From: Phycisphaerae bacterium
GTDB taxonomy: Bacteria > Planctomycetota > Phycisphaerae > Tepidisphaerales > Tepidisphaeraceae
Assembly: GCA_014380825.1 (NCBI GenBank)
Contig: JACMJD010000155.1
Location: forward strand, 1-8,104
DNA: 8,104 nucleotides
Direction: 5' to 3'
Below the pieces are notes generated by a model, which ran no database searches, was not told where the DNA came from, and saw only the letters and a list, made by a program, of their open reading frames with translations. Within the stretch, counting starts at the first letter, position 1. The number at the start of each line of letters is the position of its first letter. Both the position numbers and the translations under genes were made by a program. Positions 5,781-8,104 of the stretch are shown in pieces.

Positions 5781-5798
5781 TGCGAAAAACGAAGACGG

Positions 5799-5881
5799 GC
5801 CACGAAGGCAGGAAAGGCACGAAGGAAATGCAAAGACAGTGTTCTTGATCTTCTCCTTCGTGCCCTCCGTGCCTTCGTGGC
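5799..5881. repeat. Inverted repeat with CACGAAGG units between dxr and rseP
   Basis: A 28-base arm at 5799-5826 pairs with 5854-5881, by eye at 25 of 28 positions, around a 27-base loop. Each outer 11 bases (GCCACGAAGGC) match perfectly. Within each arm CACGAAGG (or CCTTCGTG) occurs twice. AAGTTTTAA follows the right arm, so weak termination or mRNA processing between the two genes is possible. The wording resembles a dispersed repeat family of bacterial intergenic DNA (CCTTCGTGCCTTCGTG type). RNase III could cut such a hairpin, but that is inference. Confidence 0.75.
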
Positions 5882-5905
5882 AAAGTTTTAATTCGGAATC
5901 CGTTC

Positions 5906-7981
5906 ATGAGCTCAATTCTCGGTTACATCCTCCTCGCACTTGGCTTCGGCTTTGTGATTTTCTGGCACGAGCTTGGGCATTTCCTGGCGGCGAAGTGGGC
6001 GGGGGTGAAGGTCGAACAGTTCGCCGTCGGCTTCGGCACCGCCGCGGTCGCGTGGCGAAAGGGGCTCGGCTTCCGTTTGCGCGGCACGCGCACCGAATAC
6101 GAACGCCGTTGCCGCGAATATCTGCTCGCTCAGGAAGCCGGAAACGCGACGACTCCGGAACTCGCGGATTCCACCACGGATGACCAGAAGCTCGACACCG
6201 CCGGCCGCGCGCTGGGCTTGGGTGAAACCGAATACCGCCTCAACTGGCTGCCCCTTGGCGGCTACGTGAAGATGCTCGGGCAGGACGACATGAACCCCAA
6301 CGCGGTCGTCAACGATCCGCGCGCTTACAACACACAGACGATCTCCAAGCGAATGGTGATCGTGTCCGCCGGCGTGATCATGAACATCATCCTGGCGGCG
6401 ATGCTGTTCTTCGTGCTGTTCATGATCGGCTTCGACGTTCCGCCCAGCGTGGTCGGCAGCGTGCAGCCCGGCTCGCCCGCGCAGACGGCGGGCGTGCAAG
6501 TGGGCGATCGCATCGTGAAGCTCAACGGCGACGAGCAGTTGGACTTCACCAAGATCTGGCTGAGCGTCGCGCTACTGCCGGACGACAAACCCGTGCCGCT
6601 GGAATTGCAACGCGCCGACAGCACGAATAAAGAAACGTTAACGATTCACGCTGCCCGATCGGCCGCCGACACACGCGGCATTCTGGTCCTGGGCATTTCC
6701 CCTTCTCGCGAGCTCAAGGGCGTGAACCCGAAGCTGCTCGCCAGCGACGAGCAATTCGATCCAAAGTTTGATCCGATCTCGTTCGCGCAGGTCGGGCCGG
6801 ATGAAGTGATTACGCAGGTGGAAGATCATGCGATCGACAATCCGCACACGACGTATCACCTGCTGGATCGCGCGCTGCAACGCGCCGACGGCAAGCCGGT
6901 CAAAATCACTGTGCGCAAAACCGACGGCCAGACCAAAACCGAGTACATACACCCGGCGTTCGCGCCGCCATTCTCCGGAAACGATGTCGATTTCTTCGGC
7001 ATGGTCCCGCGCGCGAAGGTTTTTCAGCTCACGCGAAAATCGGTGGTCAAGGACAAGCTGCTCCCCGGCGACGTCATCACTTCCATCACCGTGCTCGGCC
7101 CGAACGATTCGATCGAAAATCCCGGCGAACACGTGCTGCGCGAAAAGCTGAACTTGGCCGGGCAGGAAGGCAACAAGGTTGAGGTGACCGTGTTGCGCGG
7201 CGACAAGCTGATCAAGCTTCCCGAGGCGATCGTTCCGGATCTATCAGTTTCCGGCGGGAAAAAGGGCTTCGGTATATTGTTAGATCTGGACTTGGCGCAC
7301 GCGGTGGTCGGTTCGTTCCGCGACGACAGTTCCGCCAAGCAAGCCGGCGTGCCGCGCGGCGCGACGATCGTGTCCATCGATGGCCAGCCCGTGAAAGACT
7401 GGACCGATCTCCAGCGCATCGGCCGAACGCTCGCGCCCAACAAGCCTGTGGCGGTTGTCGTCAACACGCTTGATTCGCACGCGCCCCAGACGTACCAGCT
7501 CTCGCCCGGGCCGGCGGAGATCGCGCGCATCGCTTCCTACCGTTACACACACATGCTGCGACTCCAGGAGCGCATCGATCCGCGTCGCACCAGCAATCCG
7601 CTGATCGCCGCCCAATGGGGCGTGCGCGAGACGCGCGACCTGATCATCCAGTTTTACATCACGCTCAAGCGCATGACCCAAGGCAGCATCCCGCTGAGCA
7701 ACGCCATGGGACCCGTCGGCATCGTTCAAGCCGGCGCCCGATTGGCCGATCGCGGGAACGACTGGCTCATCTGGTTCCTCGCCCAGATCAGCGCCAACCT
7801 CGCCGTCGTCAACTTCCTGCCGATCCCGATAGTCGATGGCGGCCTGTTCCTATTCCTCATCATCGAAAAGCTGCAAGGCAAACCGCTATCGAGCCGCACG
7901 CAATCGATCGCGCAGGTGGTTGGCCTGGCGCTGATCGTCAGCGTGTTCATCTTTGTGACGTATCAGGATATCGTGCGCTGA
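5906..7981 (+). CDS. rseP: Site-2 intramembrane metalloprotease with multiple PDZ domains
   Basis: This is a zinc membrane protease of family M50 that cuts transmembrane anti-sigma factors and spent signal peptides after a first periplasmic cut, releasing extracytoplasmic sigma factors. HELGH at 21-25 in the first membrane span supplies H21, E22 and H25; NFLPIPIVDGG at 636-646 near the C-terminus supplies the third ligand D644. PLGGYVKM at 116-123 is the membrane beta-loop, and a second span covers about 150-175. The periplasmic part is long: PDZ-like modules near 183-250, 284-345, 362-432 and 452-525, against two in E. coli. GPVGI at 602-606 is the usual motif before the third span (about 618-650); a last span covers 669-686. 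At 691 residues it is much longer than E. coli RseP (450). About 50 extra, mostly polar residues lie at 60-110. The start ATG at 5906 has GGAA at 5895-5898. It probably shares a transcript with dxr. Confidence 0.95.
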   Translation: MSSILGYILLALGFGFVIFWHELGHFLAAKWAGVKVEQFAVGFGTAAVAWRKGLGFRLRGTRTEYERRCREYLLAQEAGNATTPELADSTTDDQKLDTAGRALGLGETEYRLNWLPLGGYVKMLGQDDMNPNAVVNDPRAYNTQTISKRMVIVSAGVIMNIILAAMLFFVLFMIGFDVPPSVVGSVQPGSPAQTAGVQVGDRIVKLNGDEQLDFTKIWLSVALLPDDKPVPLELQRADSTNKETLTIHAARSAADTRGILVLGISPSRELKGVNPKLLASDEQFDPKFDPISFAQVGPDEVITQVEDHAIDNPHTTYHLLDRALQRADGKPVKITVRKTDGQTKTEYIHPAFAPPFSGNDVDFFGMVPRAKVFQLTRKSVVKDKLLPGDVITSITVLGPNDSIENPGEHVLREKLNLAGQEGNKVEVTVLRGDKLIKLPEAIVPDLSVSGGKKGFGILLDLDLAHAVVGSFRDDSSAKQAGVPRGATIVSIDGQPVKDWTDLQRIGRTLAPNKPVAVVVNTLDSHAPQTYQLSPGPAEIARIASYRYTHMLRLQERIDPRRTSNPLIAAQWGVRETRDLIIQFYITLKRMTQGSIPLSNAMGPVGIVQAGARLADRGNDWLIWFLAQISANLAVVNFLPIPIVDGGLFLFLIIEKLQGKPLSSRTQSIAQVVGLALIVSVFIFVTYQDIVR

Positions 7982-8104
7982 CGATGCTGCGCGCTTTGGA
8001 CGGATTGGATACTGAGTCTTCCAGCAGCCGCAACTGACGCTCCGTCCACCAGCGTGGCCGGTCTTCGCGATCGCTGATGAAATGCGATCGGATCTGTTGC
8101 CGCA
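7947..8104 (-). CDS. Possible 3' end of a minus-strand gene
   Basis: On the minus strand a frame is open from the right edge (first full codon 8102-8100) to a TGA at 7947-7949, giving 51 codons. The edge-proximal part, RSHFISDREDRPRWWTERQL and then RLLED, has GC-rich third positions and a protein-like mix of charged and aromatic residues. The last 20 or so codons are less convincing. If real, it overlaps the end of rseP by about 35 bases on the opposite strand. I do not recognise the family. The plus strand offers no alternative gene in 7982-8104. Confidence 0.3.
   Translation of the reverse strand, partial: RQQIRSHFISDREDRPRWWTERQLRLLEDSVSNPSKARSIVSARYPDTSQR

Noticed and set aside
5912..6499. 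195-codon minus-strand frame opposite rseP
   Set aside because: It is His/Arg-rich and antisense to the HELGH-bearing N-terminus; it has no family features.
1..8104. CRISPR array, insertion sequence, tRNA, rRNA or riboswitch
   Set aside because: I saw no regularly spaced repeats, transposase motifs, tRNA-like cloverleaf with a GTTCGA-type arm, or known riboswitch core.

Overview
The window looks like ordinary chromosomal DNA from a GC-rich bacterium. The best guess is a planctomycete (Planctomycetota, possibly near Phycisphaerae/Tepidisphaerales). That guess rests on single housekeeping genes scattered among small orphan ORFs, almost no Shine-Dalgarno sequences, a secreted Gly/Tyr-rich mini-protein, an unusually long multi-PDZ site-2 protease, and several dispersed inverted repeats between genes. 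No marker gene in the window proves the phylum.

Layout, left to right. Positions 1-537 hold no convincing gene. rnc (RNase III, +) starts at a GTG at 538 and converges on pyrE (orotate phosphoribosyltransferase, -); a perfect 9-bp hairpin lies between them. Upstream of pyrE, on the same strand, is a small secreted Gly/Tyr-rich protein gene. Divergent from it is a small orphan gene (2529-2786, +), followed by a 440-residue membrane protein of the NqrB/RnfD family that stands alone, without the other Rnf/Nqr subunits. A 400-bp gap follows. It contains a long inverted repeat that ends in a T-run, a short and apparently frameshifted ORF, and a double hairpin with a U-tract. Then come dxr (DXP reductoisomerase of the MEP isoprenoid pathway) and rseP (site-2 intramembrane protease), which probably form one operon interrupted by an inverted repeat. 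The right edge may carry the 3' end of a minus-strand gene that overlaps the end of rseP.

The pair dxr-rseP is a widely conserved neighbourhood that joins isoprenoid precursor synthesis to envelope stress proteolysis. rnc and pyrE serve RNA processing and pyrimidine synthesis. I do not see a mobile element, CRISPR array, defence island, tRNA or rRNA. I also see no clear new multi-gene system. The items most worth a second look are: the lone, divergent NqrB/RnfD protein with a GAT (FMN-threonine-like) motif; the RNase III with Ala where the family usually has a metal-binding Asp; the RseP with about four PDZ-like modules and an extra insert; the broken mini-ORF with a terminator upstream of dxr; possible leaderless starts; and a strong excess of the hexamer CGATCG over the whole window.
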